NCBI GenBank assembly: GCA_019359245.1
Contig: JAHHHR010000020.1
Span: forward strand, 56,264 to 120,263
Source: Nostoc desertorum CM1-VF14
GTDB lineage: Bacteria; Cyanobacteriota; Cyanobacteriia; Cyanobacteriales; Nostocaceae
Reading direction: 5' to 3'
Length of the DNA: 64,000 bases
Part shown: in pieces, positions 1 through 9,800 of the stretch
Layout: every line of letters begins with the position of its first letter
Numbering within the stretch: the first letter of the stretch is position 1
Position numbers and translations under genes: made by a program
The notes under the pieces: generated by a model
Databases searched by the model: none
What the model saw: the letters and a program-made list of their open reading frames with translations, nothing else
Told to the model about the DNA's origin: nothing

Positions 1-268
1 CTACTCCCATTACTTCGAGTTTATGTAAGCGATCGCTAATTTCCTCTACAGTATCCCCTAATTCTTCCAACCGACGAATCAACAGATAATCTGCTGGTTC
101 AGTTTCACAATCGGTAAATAATTGTTGTAATTGCGTTCGCGTAGCCTGTGCAGCAGACTCTGGCTTACCCAAATCTTCATAAACCCGATCCACCTCCCAT
201 CCCCAATCACCTTGATCGGGAGAAGATTCTAATAGCGGATTGGTGTAAGAGTAAGCAATTATTTTCAT
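1..268 (-). CDS. Recombinase-family protein, N-terminal part (runs off the left edge)
   Basis: An open frame starts with ATG at 268 on the minus strand and stays open for 89 codons to the window edge. The start reads MKIIAYSYTNPLLE, and a later stretch reads YLLIRRLEELGDTVEEIS, ending in LHKLEVMGV. This resembles the N-terminal region of cyanobacterial serine-recombinase proteins related to the XisF type, where a resolvase domain would follow. The family call rests on remembered similarity. The catalytic serine region may lie in the missing part, so neither activity nor intactness can be judged. Confidence 0.6.
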   Translation of the reverse strand, partial: MKIIAYSYTNPLLESSPDQGDWGWEVDRVYEDLGKPESAAQATRTQLQQLFTDCETEPADYLLIRRLEELGDTVEEISDRLHKLEVMGV

Positions 269-350
269 TAGTCATTGGGAAAGAGGAGGCAAATCGCGCA
301 GCGTGTCGTAGACAAGGCAGAAGTTCTTGAATTTTTAATTGATTTCCCTC

Positions 351-710
351 TCACTGCTGACTCAACTCGATAATATTTCCATCAGGATCTTGAGTGAATA
401 AGGCAGGGCGACCAGAAGCGCTGGGTTGAATGGGATAATTATGATTGAGCAACTCTTGTTTCGCAGCATTTAAGTTATCTACTGAGAAAGCGACGTGGGG
501 ATTGCGTCCCCATTTTTCGTTTGGGTTTTCGGTGGGGACAGTAGGTGCAACTATTAGGTGAATTTGATAGTTGCCGACTTGATACCATGCACCAGCGTAT
601 TTTAGAGAACGATCTATTTTGGATAATCCTAATACTCTGCCATAAAATTGTTCAGAGCGTTCTAAGTCAGTCACGAGAATTGCTGTATGGAGACTTTGGG
701 TAATCTGCAT
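351..710 (-). CDS. VOC-family (glyoxalase/bleomycin-resistance fold) protein
   Basis: The 119-residue protein is the usual length for a single VOC domain made of two beta-alpha-beta-beta-beta modules. It opens with LHTAILVTDLERSEQFYGRVLGL, of which TDLERSEQFYGRVLGL is the classical first module, and closes with RPALFTQDPDGNIIELSQQ, the classical last strand with the metal-ligand glutamate (IIEL). His8 and the His in NPHVAFSV are candidate further metal ligands. The substrate cannot be read from sequence; members include dioxygenases, isomerases and antibiotic-binding proteins. It lies 82 bp downstream of the recombinase-like start, on the same strand. Confidence 0.8.
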   Translation of the reverse strand: MQITQSLHTAILVTDLERSEQFYGRVLGLSKIDRSLKYAGAWYQVGNYQIHLIVAPTVPTENPNEKWGRNPHVAFSVDNLNAAKQELLNHNYPIQPSASGRPALFTQDPDGNIIELSQQ

Positions 711-775
711 TGTTGGTAAGTGCGATCGCGTTTATCTAAATTTTGACGTAGTTTGATCAAAATAAACTCAGCCCA

Positions 776-906
776 TCACTCTGATAATCTCTCTAACGCC
801 TCCCGTGCGATCGCCCCCAATATTCATCCTTATACTCAACATATATCTCTAACGCTGTCTCTAAATAAACCCTCGCCTCTGCGTCGTTTTCTTCTGCTTC
901 TGTATT
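776..906 (-). pseudogene. Fragment resembling the C-terminus of a TPR-type protein
   Basis: On the minus strand the codons read EARVYLETALEIYVEYKDEYWG and then hit a stop. Moving one frame over continues as AIAREALERLSE before a stop. This looks like the last helices of a tetratricopeptide-like protein with one frameshift at a HIP1 site. No start or upstream domain is visible. The assignment is weak. Confidence 0.3.
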
Positions 907-1347
907 GTGGATAACTTACTTGCAAAAACTATAACTATGCTTAATTGTCAATCTACCAAAAGATATAAAAGATAGTATTGGCGTTCACTTACTTAATTTT
1001 GCTCGACTAAATCAAAAGGTTGCTCATGGTCGTTTTCACCCAACAAAACTGGGTTGATATAGAAAAACAGCACACTTAATCAATTAATATAAATTTCAGT
1101 AAGAAGACTGAGTATTAGTAACTTTTACAAATTCTACCCAAACAGGCTTGTATATTGCTCAAACATTTGAAAGAATAACTAAAATAATCATCTGTGGTAC
1201 TAAATGATTAATTGTTACTTCTAATTACTAAATTGTTAATTTTCAGCGTGATGGTTGGTAATCTGGCAAAAACTTGAGGTTTTTTGCTGCTATCCCTTAA
1301 AATCTCCTTTTTCCTCTAAATACTTATTGTCAAAATAAATTTCAAGC

Positions 1348-1482
1348 CTGTTTTTACAAGACCATGAAAAACCAAGTACTGAATCGGATTTTAAAAACCC
1401 TTCATTCCCAAATAAGTTTGAACGCTTGGAACTGGATAATAAATTCCGCATCATCATAGATACATACGAGCAAGTGCTATAG
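1348..1482 (+). pseudogene. Short protein-like reading frame, probable gene remnant
   Basis: An open stretch of 44 codons without a good start ends at TAG 1480-1482. It reads like real protein (DFKNPSFPNKFERLELDN then KFRIIIDTYEQVL) and differs from the low-complexity sense of nearby shadows. I do not recognise the family. It may be the C-terminal tail of a decayed gene. Confidence 0.25.
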
Positions 1483-1575
1483 CGTTTCCTAATCCCATAA
1501 GGTACATCATAGTCCCTTCCTCGCTTGCAGTTGGAGGTGGGGTTCTTGTACTTTACAAGGGTCAAGAACCGTTAT

Positions 1576-1705
1576 AAGCTGTTACGCATTTAACTTGAAC
1601 ATTTAGATGAAGGCTGATGACTGATGACTGATAACCGTTAACCGTCAACAATTAACAGTTAACGATCGTAAAGAGTGCTTATACAATTTTGGCGCACATC
1701 AGCTT
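1576..1705 (+). repeat. Family-A MITE-like element, copy 1
   Basis: This 130-bp element begins AAGCTGTTACGC and ends GCGCACATCAGCTT, so its ends are imperfect inverted repeats of each other. The middle has a palindromic GTTAAC-rich part (near 1637-1665). Two further copies lie at 6542-6664 (inverted) and 26129-26250 (same orientation). It has no coding capacity, which fits a non-autonomous miniature element. Confidence 0.75.
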
Positions 1706-1832
1706 AACAGCATGAAAATAAATTATCCTAATTGAGGATGTTAGCAACAGGCTAGTTTTAAAGCAAAAATTAGCGAAGCGAGCCAATGAAACTAATCTGC
1801 TATCAAGTGCTTTAATTTTATATAAAAATTAC

Positions 1833-3737
1833 ATGGATCAAGTAATTAATGCAATAACAGATGCTTTGTTTATAACCAGTAATTTAGGGAAAATAAAAAA
1901 GGTAAATCTTGCGGCTCAACAATTATTTGGTTTTAGTGAAGAAGAATTAGTTAATCAACCAATATCACTGATAATTGATGAAGAACAAGTTTTGAGAAGA
2001 GCCATTCATCAGTATCATTATTTTCAAAAAAATATTCAAAATTTAGAGTTAGTCTGTCGAACAAAGACTAGGGAAAAGCGGTTGATTGCTTTTTCTTGTT
2101 CAGTAATTCCGAAAAAAAGAAAAGGATTAGAAGATATTGTCTACATTGGTCGGGATATTACTGCAAGGCAGCGCCGGGAACAACTTACAAGTGCCCAGTA
2201 TGCTATCACTCGTATATTATCAGAATCCCAAAATGTAAAACAGGTAATTCCGCAAATTTTACAGTCGATTTGCCAAAACTTGGGATGGGATTTAGGTGAG
2301 CTTTGGACACCAAGTCAATATATTAGTACTTCCGTACAGCTACATAGCCTCAATGCAGTACTAAGGTGTGTGGAAATTTGGTCAAGTCGAGTAATTTCAG
2401 CCCGAGAGTTTAAAGCAATCACCTGGCAAACTACCTATACACCCGGTGTTGGCTTACCTGGTCGAATTTGGATCAGACGTTTGCCCTTGTGGATTCAAGA
2501 TATCACAGAAGATGGAGACACTCGGCGATCGCAACCTGCTGCTGAAGCGGGATTGCACGCAGCTTTTGGCTTCCCCATCTTAGACGATAGTGAAATTTTA
2601 GGAGTGATGGTTTTCTTTAGCCGGGATGTACAACCAAAGGATAAAGAGTTATTGCAAATGGTGGGTTCCATTGGTAGTCAAATCGCCCAGTTTATCAAAC
2701 GCAAACAAGCAGAAGATGCTCTTGTAGAAAGTGAAGAACGATATCGAGATTTATTTGAAAATGCTAATGATTTGATTCTATGCGTTAATGCCTATGGTCG
2801 TTTTTTGTATGTCAATCGCGCCTGGCAAGAAGCTTTAGGATATAGCGAATCTGAAATTGTGAATATGAATATTTTCGATATTATACATCCAGAGTTTAAA
2901 CAAGACTGTTTGCAAAGGTTCTATCGCGTGCTGTCAGGAGAAAAGATCGGGCAAGTAAAAGCTGCATTCATTACTAAAGACGGGCAAACAATCTTTCTAG
3001 AAGGTAATATTAACTGTAAATTTGTCGAAGGTTATCCAGTTGCGACTCGCGGCATTTTTCGCAATATCACCCAGCGATTAGCAACAGAAGAAGCGCTGCG
3101 CCATCAGCAGGAAGAAACCGAACGTTTATTGCTGAATATTTCGCCAGCAGCAATCTCCAAACCCTTAAATGAAGTAGCTAACATTGTCGAAGACGTTGCT
3201 GATGTCACAGTTTTATTTGCAGATATTGTCGGCTTTACCGAAATTGCTGCTTCTATGAGTGCAATTCAACTGCTAAACTTACTCAACTCGATTTTCTCAA
3301 CTTTTGATCGCCTCACCGAACAACATGGTTTAGAAAGAATTAAAAGCATTGGCGATGCTTATATGGTAGTTGGTGGTTTACCCACACGCCGCCGGAATCA
3401 TGCTCAAGCGATCGCTCAGATGGCACTCCAGATGCAAACTGCGATCGCTCTATTTAATACTGAGAATAACCAAAACTTTAATATCCGTATCGGCATCCAT
3501 AGCGGTCCCGTAGTGACAGGAATAATTGATCTCAACAACTTTACTTATGATCTCTGTGTAAACACGGTAAACATCGCTAGCTACATGGAATCCCAAGGTA
3601 TTGTTGGTAAAATCCAGGTTACAGAAGATACCTATAAGTTTTTATGTGATGAATTTTTATTTGAAAAGCGAGCCGAAATCGAAGTTCAAGGCAAAGGGAA
3701 AATGACAACTTATTTATTGATTGGGCAAAAGGGATGA
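1833..3737 (+). CDS. PAS-GAF-PAS class III nucleotidyl cyclase, probably adenylate cyclase
   Basis: The 634-residue protein has a PAS domain (about 1-115), a GAF domain (about 120-290), a second PAS (about 300-420) and a C-terminal class III cyclase domain (about 455-634). The cyclase domain shows the metal-binding FADIVGFT motif (Asp464), the Lys504 expected for adenine recognition in IKSIGDAY, the second metal Asp in the same motif, Asp573 (YDL) and Asn580. The usual transition-state arginine five codons after the VN motif is Tyr584 (VNIASYMES instead of the family's VNTASRMES), and the preceding WGD is changed to CVN. No membrane segment is seen, so it is probably a soluble sensor. The family makes cAMP from ATP; whether this protein is active is uncertain. 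Confidence 0.85.
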   Translation: MDQVINAITDALFITSNLGKIKKVNLAAQQLFGFSEEELVNQPISLIIDEEQVLRRAIHQYHYFQKNIQNLELVCRTKTREKRLIAFSCSVIPKKRKGLEDIVYIGRDITARQRREQLTSAQYAITRILSESQNVKQVIPQILQSICQNLGWDLGELWTPSQYISTSVQLHSLNAVLRCVEIWSSRVISAREFKAITWQTTYTPGVGLPGRIWIRRLPLWIQDITEDGDTRRSQPAAEAGLHAAFGFPILDDSEILGVMVFFSRDVQPKDKELLQMVGSIGSQIAQFIKRKQAEDALVESEERYRDLFENANDLILCVNAYGRFLYVNRAWQEALGYSESEIVNMNIFDIIHPEFKQDCLQRFYRVLSGEKIGQVKAAFITKDGQTIFLEGNINCKFVEGYPVATRGIFRNITQRLATEEALRHQQEETERLLLNISPAAISKPLNEVANIVEDVADVTVLFADIVGFTEIAASMSAIQLLNLLNSIFSTFDRLTEQHGLERIKSIGDAYMVVGGLPTRRRNHAQAIAQMALQMQTAIALFNTENNQNFNIRIGIHSGPVVTGIIDLNNFTYDLCVNTVNIASYMESQGIVGKIQVTEDTYKFLCDEFLFEKRAEIEVQGKGKMTTYLLIGQKG

Positions 3738-3850
3738 GGACTTGGGGACAAGGAGAATTTGGGACAAGGTGACTTGTTGCAAGTTCTCACAAGTCACTTT
3801 GTCCCCTTGTTCCCTTGTCCCCTTGTCCCCTTGTCCCCCTGCCCCTCTAC
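3738..3850. repeat. Low-complexity CTTGTCCC tandem tract
   Basis: The space between the convergent cyclase and DHS-like genes holds repeated GGGGACAAGG and CCTTGTCCC heptamer-type units, first in one orientation and then in the other, so the RNA could fold into a long hairpin. A near-identical tract lies at 27700-27800. Such heptamer tracts are common between Nostoc genes. Confidence 0.7.
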
Positions 3851-3853
3851 TCC

Positions 3854-5029
3854 CTACGGAGTATTCGGAATCAACCTACCACAAGGATAAGTCGCTGTTT
3901 GCTTTTGGGCACTGTCAGCCGCTGCTGCTGGAACCTGATCAGATGGTTGGGTTTTGGCTGCTAAATAGTCTTTTTGCAGTTTATCCAAAATAGCTTCTCG
4001 CTTGTCATACACACGCTTCAGGGGACGAGGCTGGCACTTGTTCAAAACGTATGCTGTCACCAATGGTAGAGCGATCGTGCTATCGGTATAACAAACAATA
4101 GTGTTAGGTAACTCTTCCGGGTCAATCTTACCCCAACTGACAGCTTCCGATGGGGTTGCTCCAGACAAACCGCCTGTATCTGGACGCGCATCGGTAAACT
4201 GTATAAAGTAATCGTGTCCTCGTTCTTCTAGCCCTAATACTTCGTGAAGTTGTGGTTGAGTCTGTAGCAAAAAGTTCTTAGGACTACCGCCACCAAGAAT
4301 TACAGCCGCACTTTTACCTCCTGATTCACGGGCATTATATGCGATCGCAGCCGTTTCATTTACGTCAATTGATGGATCTATAACCAACTGCGAACCTTCC
4401 AAAGCTAAAGCCGCCACGTTCATCCCAATTGAGCTGTCTCCTGGAGAAGACGTATATATAGGCACGCCATATTCATAAGCTGTAGCAAGTAAGCAGGAAT
4501 TCTGTACACCCAACTGCTTTTCTACTTCCCGAACATACTTACCCAGTAAATGGTGAAACTCAGCAGTTCCCATCCGTTTCTGAAACGCTTCCCCTTGAAG
4601 AATCTTGCGGATGAACGCATCAGTTTCTAGCAGCACATCGTAACCAAAGATAATGTCATAAATGCGAATAGTGCCTTCTTGGCGCAGTTTCACATCATCC
4701 AAAAACGGATTACCAGCAAAGAGTTCAAAACCTAAACCGTAGTGCATATCGTGGTAAAGATTTGCACCAGTGCTAATCATCCAGTCAATAAAACCGTTGC
4801 GAATTAAGGGTGCAAGCGCTGAAACCCCGAATCCTGCTGGTGTCATCGCACCGGAAAGGCTAACTCCCACCGTAACACCTTCTGTTAGCACATCACGACT
4901 CAGTAATTGGCAGATTTCCCGTAACCGCGCTGAGTTGTAAGCGGTGAAGTATTGATCAATCAAATCCACCACATTGATATCATTTGATATAGGTGTAGGT
5001 GCGATTTTTTGACCCAGCTGTTTAGACAT
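3854..5029 (-). CDS. Deoxyhypusine synthase-family protein (homospermidine-type)
   Basis: The 391-residue protein matches the deoxyhypusine synthase fold: LSGAMTPAGFGVSALAPLI near the start, the glycine-rich GGGSPKNFLLQ region carrying the likely catalytic lysine, and DARPDTGGLSGATPSEAVSWGK near the end. Eukaryotic and archaeal members move the aminobutyl group of spermidine onto eIF5A using NAD. Bacteria have no eIF5A, and bacterial members are thought to aminobutylate a polyamine, for example to make homospermidine. The start ATG at 5029 follows a GGGAG ribosome site. The polyamine role is inferred from the family. Confidence 0.8.
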   Translation of the reverse strand: MSKQLGQKIAPTPISNDINVVDLIDQYFTAYNSARLREICQLLSRDVLTEGVTVGVSLSGAMTPAGFGVSALAPLIRNGFIDWMISTGANLYHDMHYGLGFELFAGNPFLDDVKLRQEGTIRIYDIIFGYDVLLETDAFIRKILQGEAFQKRMGTAEFHHLLGKYVREVEKQLGVQNSCLLATAYEYGVPIYTSSPGDSSIGMNVAALALEGSQLVIDPSIDVNETAAIAYNARESGGKSAAVILGGGSPKNFLLQTQPQLHEVLGLEERGHDYFIQFTDARPDTGGLSGATPSEAVSWGKIDPEELPNTIVCYTDSTIALPLVTAYVLNKCQPRPLKRVYDKREAILDKLQKDYLAAKTQPSDQVPAAAADSAQKQTATYPCGRLIPNTP

Positions 5030-5287
5030 TTTGGCACTCCCGAACAGTAAACACGCCGAATCTAATCGTATCTAGCTTTCAACCAAAGTGACAGCAATTT
5101 TACCAACTCATTTCATCAAAAAACGATACGACGGCTGAGATTAAATTGTGTCACCTACCTCAACACCTACAATTGAGGCAATCTCACCTTTTGAGTTTCC
5201 GAAAATATTAAATTTAATGGAAGATTTAATAGATTGATAGAGGTGTACGCTACCTAGATGGAAATGCGTCAACAGAGGACTCAACCA

Positions 5288-6172
5288 ATGGGATATGTAA
5301 TTGCTACTGCAAATATGAAAGGTGGCGTTGGTAAAACCACCCTCACTGTAAACTTAGCTACCTGTTTAGCTAAAAGTCATGGCAAACGGGTGCTTGTCCT
5401 TGATTTAGACAGCCAAATTAGCGCTACACTCAGTTTGATGTCGCCTTTAGATTTTGCCAAGCGTCGTAAACAAAGTAAGACATTTAGGTATCTAATAAAC
5501 GAAGTTATTAATCCAGAGCCACAAGCAAAACTTACAATTCAGGACATCATTCAATCCCAGGTTTGTAATCTTCCTGGTCTGGATTTATTGCCAGGGGATA
5601 TCGATTTATATGATGAATTTGTTGTTTCAGAAATGCTGCATCAGCAAGCAACTGCTTTAGGTGAACAGGACTTTGAAACAATTTGGAATCGATTTGAAAG
5701 AGTTCTGATCAATAATATTTTAAAACCTGTACGTCAAGAATATGATTTTATCCTTTTGGATTGTGCGCCTGGATATAATCTATTGACTCGGAGCGCTTTA
5801 GCTGCCAGTGATTTTTACATACTTCCTGCTAAACCAGAACCCTTATCTGTAGTGGGTATTCAACTGCTAGAAAGACGGATTGCCCAATTAAAAGACAGCC
5901 ACGGGCATGAAACCAAAATAAATATAAAAATGCTGGGAATTGTATTCAGTATGTCCAGCGCTAACCTTCTCACTGGCAGATACTATAAACAAGTGATGCA
6001 CCGCGTTGTTGAAGATTTTGGTGTAGAAAAAATTTGTAAGGTACAAATACCAGTTGATGTCAACGTTGCTAAGGCTGTTGATAGTTTTATGCCAGCTGTT
6101 TTAAATGCTCCCCAATCAGCTGGTTCAAAAGCGTTCTTTCAGTTAACTCAGGAGTTGCTGCAAAAGCTATAG
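5288..6172 (+). CDS. ParA/MinD-family ATPase (orphan)
   Basis: The protein begins MGYVIATANMKGGVGKTT, with a deviant Walker A lysine in the usual place a few residues after the start. The switch region is DLDSQISATLSL, and the Walker B segment is FILLDCAPG. The start at 5288 is chosen over an in-frame ATG at 5258 because AGAGGA sits just upstream and the P-loop then lies where the family puts it. ParA ATPases position plasmids, chromosomes or protein complexes along DNA or membrane. No ParB or parS-like array is beside it, so its cargo is unknown. About 294 residues. Confidence 0.85.
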   Translation: MGYVIATANMKGGVGKTTLTVNLATCLAKSHGKRVLVLDLDSQISATLSLMSPLDFAKRRKQSKTFRYLINEVINPEPQAKLTIQDIIQSQVCNLPGLDLLPGDIDLYDEFVVSEMLHQQATALGEQDFETIWNRFERVLINNILKPVRQEYDFILLDCAPGYNLLTRSALAASDFYILPAKPEPLSVVGIQLLERRIAQLKDSHGHETKINIKMLGIVFSMSSANLLTGRYYKQVMHRVVEDFGVEKICKVQIPVDVNVAKAVDSFMPAVLNAPQSAGSKAFFQLTQELLQKL

Positions 6173-6237
6173 GTCTTCTATGTTGAGTTAAATAAATACC
6201 TAATTCCCTTCCCTTGTTGGGAGGGGGATTAGGTAAT

Positions 6238-6352
6238 ACAGCAGTTTTCTTTTGCATGAGGTACAAAGTCACTGGTTTTGAGGCAGGAGGCAGAAGAATA
6301 ATTTGATTTGTGAATCCTTGGTTCTGTACTTCATTTAGCTGCAAACTGCTGT
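6238..6352. repeat. 115-bp inverted-repeat element (family D)
   Basis: The ends ACAGCAGTTTTC (6238) and GCAAACTGCTGT (ending 6352) belong to 28-bp imperfect inverted repeats, 21 of 28 matching by eye. The inner end of the repeat includes GTACTTCATTT, and the same half-element recurs alone near 39211-39246. It has no coding capacity. Confidence 0.55.
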
Positions 6353-6434
6353 AAGTATTAAAGTTGCAGAAAAGCAAGACTGGAGCCGCTTACTACAAGT
6401 TAATCATTCTGGAAAAATGAATGGCTATTAGCTT
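6353..6434. repeat. Degenerate copy of the VanY-interrupting element (family C)
   Basis: The stretch CTTACTACAAG followed by AATCATT, then GGAAAAATGAATG and ATTAGCTTA is shared with 38351-38397. The left part (AAAGTTGCA) also aligns. The inverted ends are less well kept than in the 38-kb copy. Confidence 0.55.
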
Positions 6435-6541
6435 AAAATTCAAAGCCTTTCTCCCTTTAGGAGAGATGTTGGAGTGTATTGCATACATAGACGTGTAGCG
6501 TTTACTCTACGAGAATGCTAGGTGATACGAGCGCTTCCTAT

Positions 6542-6664
6542 AAGCTGATACGCGCCTAAATTGTATAAACACTCTTTACGGTTGTTAACTGTTGACGGTT
6601 AAGGGTTATCAGTCATCGGTCATCAGCCTTCATGTAAATGTTCAAGTTAAATGCGTAACAGCTT
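6542..6664 (-). repeat. Family-A MITE-like element, copy 2 (inverted)
   Basis: This 123-bp copy is in the opposite orientation to copies 1 and 3. On the plus strand it begins AAGCTGATACGCGCC and ends GCGTAACAGCTT, and it carries the shared ACTCTTTACGGT and GACGGTTAA internal blocks. Confidence 0.75.
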
Positions 6665-6882
6665 AAACCGTTCGTAAATAACAAGATTTCCGATTTCTTA
6701 AAGTCAAAAACTTTAATATTTTAATTTTCCCCAATCAATTAGGGTTGCTATTTATTGTGTGCAAAAATAAAAGATAGTAAAAATTAAGTAAAGTTTCCGA
6801 CAAGTTCAGCATTTATACTGAAGCTATGTGAAGTGATATTCAGCTATTGAGTGAAAAAGTAAGTAAATTTCACTAAAAAACA

Positions 6883-9800
6883 ATGATTACTAACAATTCC
6901 GTACAGGCAGAGACAAATCAGCACTTGGTAATACGCCTACCACGGACTCTGAGTTATCTCGAAACCTGGGGCTTTGGCTTAACGGGTCATGTTGGATGGA
7001 TTGGTACTGCCCCCATTATTCATGCAACCTTAGGCACTAAAGCTATCTTAGTTTGGTTGTTTGGCACGATCATCTCCTTTTTACTTAACTTGCAGATACA
7101 AAGTCTAGGTAGACATTGGCCAGATATTGCTGGAGGAACACCAAACTATACCACAAGGCTACTAAAAAACTTTCCTGGCTTGGGCCGTTACGTAGCCTTA
7201 GGATACTTTTTTAGCTGGGCAGCAGCACCGGCACTTTATGCGATTATTCTGACAAACCTAATTAAATCCAATCTTGAAACATTAAATATTTCTTGTCCGG
7301 AAGCTTTTTTGAAAGTTCTTTTTACAGCAATTCCTTTTATTTTGGCTTTTAGTGGCACCCGTGCTTTAGCACTCCTGCATTTATTTTTTGTCTTTCCAGC
7401 TATTTTATTACTACTTCTGTTTTGTGTTCAAGGCGTAATATGGTTAGCCTTCTCAGCCACTAGTTTTCAATTTATCCCAACTAGCACACATAGCCTGAGC
7501 TTTGAAGAATGGGCAAAGTGGTTTTTTTTGGCTAGCTATTCAATTTATGCTTGTGAAACCACTTCTTCTTTTGTTGCTGATAGCCGCCACCCATATAAAA
7601 CTTTGAGCTTCTTAACCGTAGCTGCTTGGCTAATTCCTGCGGTATTTTTAGGTGGTTCTTGGGTATTAATGTGTTCGGCTCCAGATGCAACAACAAATTA
7701 TGATGAGTATCCGTTCTTATATCTGATGACGGCTTCTAAGCCTTTTTGGGGTGAATCTGCCTCTTTTATAGTAACACTTATTATTACTATATCCTGCCTT
7801 TTAAGTGCTGCTACGGCAGTTTCCAACTCTCCTCGGATATTATACCAACTTGCCTTAGACGGCCAACTTTCTCCTGTATTTGCATTAGTTTCTCGCCAAG
7901 GTGTTCTTGGCCCAGCTATTTTAGTTACTTTTCTACTGAGTCTGCTTTGTCTCAATTTTGGAAATATACCTCAACTTGTCACAGTAGCAGGCACCTGTTA
8001 TCTCCTGTCCATTATGGGACTACATCTGGGGCTATGGCTGTGTCGAGGTAAACCGCAGGTACTATGGCCTTGGTGGTCACTTGGTTTTTTCTTTGTAGAA
8101 GCAGTAGTTCTAATAGTAGGAGGTTTAGCTTGGAATTGGAGGGATTTTTTAGTGGGTTTATTATTACCCATTGTTTTAATGTTAGGAGATGTAGCGCTAC
8201 GTCGCTTTAAATTAGCGTCATTATACCCGAAATGGTGGACACAGCATTACGAGGCTGATTTTAGTAGAAACAACCAGGATTTTGTGGTACTACAGGTGAT
8301 TGTCTTAGTATCATTAATTTGTGTTATTGCCACAAGCACTTGGATTATCCGTAATTTATTAGACACAAATTCTAATGATACTCATAACTCTTTACTAGCT
8401 ATTTTATTAGTAACGCTCTCTTTTACAGGAGTTGCGATCGCTTGCTGGACAACTCTACCACAAATTGTTGCTATTGATGATGCACGCAAACAAGCAAAAA
8501 GCCTATTTATTACTACTCTCGATACCGTTCCAGATACTGTTTTAGTTTTAGATGAGAACGGTAAAATTTGTCAGACAAACGCTGCTGCTGAAGAGTTATT
8601 TCAAACAAATATTCAGCACTTGCTTGGGCAAAAATTGAATCAAATATTAATATGCTATCGTGGCAAACCGGAACATTGGTCTATTAGAAGTGAGCAAACA
8701 TTAAAAACAAATCAAGGTCTACGAATTGTTGAATCGACTATCTCACAGCCATTTAATTCTCAGCTACGAGAGTATGTTGTTATTGTTCGTGACATCACTA
8801 AGCGGAAGTTAGTAGAAAAAGAGTTAGTTCAGTATCGTCATCATCTTGAGCAGATAGTTCTAGAACGCACCATTGAACTTATTAGAGTGAATCAACAACT
8901 TGAAAAAGACATTATCAAGCGTCAACAAGCACAAGAGCAACTACTACACAATAGTCTTCATGACGGGCTAACCGGATTACCTAATCAACGATTCTTTCTG
9001 GAGCGAGTGCAGCAAGCAATAGAACGTACTAAACAGCAAAATAAATATTTATTTGCCGTACTCTTCTTAGACTTAGACCGCTTTAAAGTTGTTAATGATA
9101 GCCTTGGACATCTACTAGGAAACCAACTTTTAATTGAAATTTCTCATCGACTCAAATCAGTTCTGCGAGTCGGAGACATAGTTGCCCGTTTTGGCGGGGA
9201 CGAGTTCACAATCTTAATTGAGGAAATTGAGGATATTAGCACCGCCATACAGCTAGCCGAGCTAATTAAAAAAATGCTAGCTTTACCATTTCAACTAAAT
9301 GAACATAGGGTATTTACTAATGCTAGTATTGGCATTGCTTTAAGTAAAGCAGATTATGAGCAAGCAGCGCAGATTCTACGCGATGCCGATGTGGCAATGT
9401 ACTGTGCCAAATCACTTGGGAAAGCCCGTTATGAGGTTTTTGACCAAAAAATGCATGAAGGTGCATCTTTGCTCTTGGAGTTAGAAACTGCTCTGCGAAA
9501 TGCGCTGCTCAAGCAAGAAGAATTTCGTCTTTATTACCAGCCAATTATTTCACTGACAACTGGCAAAATTATTGGATTTGAGGCTCTGATACGTTGGTAT
9601 CATCCCAAACATGGACTTATTGCCCCTCAAGATTTTATTCCCCTGGCCGAAGAAACTGGAATGATTCTTAGTATTGGGCAATGGGTGCTTTATGAAGCCT
9701 GCCACCAAATGCACAAATGGCATAAACAATTTCCTAGCTCACTACACCTGACAATTAGCGTTAATTTTTCTGGAAAACAAATCACCGAACCTGATGTGTT

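Larger units (their letters stand above)
711..1832. other. Gene-poor stretch with two gene fragments and one dispersed repeat
   Basis: About 1.1 kb separates the VOC gene from the cyclase gene. It holds the TPR-like fragment near 776-906, the unrecognised fragment at 1348-1482, AT-rich DNA between them, and the family-A inverted-repeat element at 1576-1705. No convincing complete gene is seen on either strand. Confidence 0.6.
6173..6882. other. Repeat-rich gap between parA-like and permease-GGDEF-EAL genes
   Basis: These 710 bp hold no gene. In order they contain a CCCTTCCC/GGGAGGGG hairpin (6197-6226), an inverted-repeat element (6238-6352), a decayed relative of the element that breaks the VanY gene (6353-6434), a hairpin repeat shared with 63630-63660 (6435-6476), a GC-rich short dispersed palindrome (about 6490-6515) and a family-A element (6542-6664). 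The last 200 bp are AT-rich and probably carry the promoter of the next gene. Confidence 0.65.

Noticed and set aside
1290..1565. 91-codon frame on the minus strand
   Set aside because: Low-quality amino-acid pattern, no ribosome site, and the opposite strand reads more like protein (1348-1482).
3721..3993. 90-codon plus-strand frame
   Set aside because: It runs through the CTTGTCCC low-complexity tract and then antisense to the DHS-like gene.
1576..6664. Two inverted family-A copies bounding 5 kb, as a composite transposon
   Set aside because: The elements are non-coding, no transposase lies between them, no outer duplication was found, and the genes inside look like ordinary chromosomal genes.
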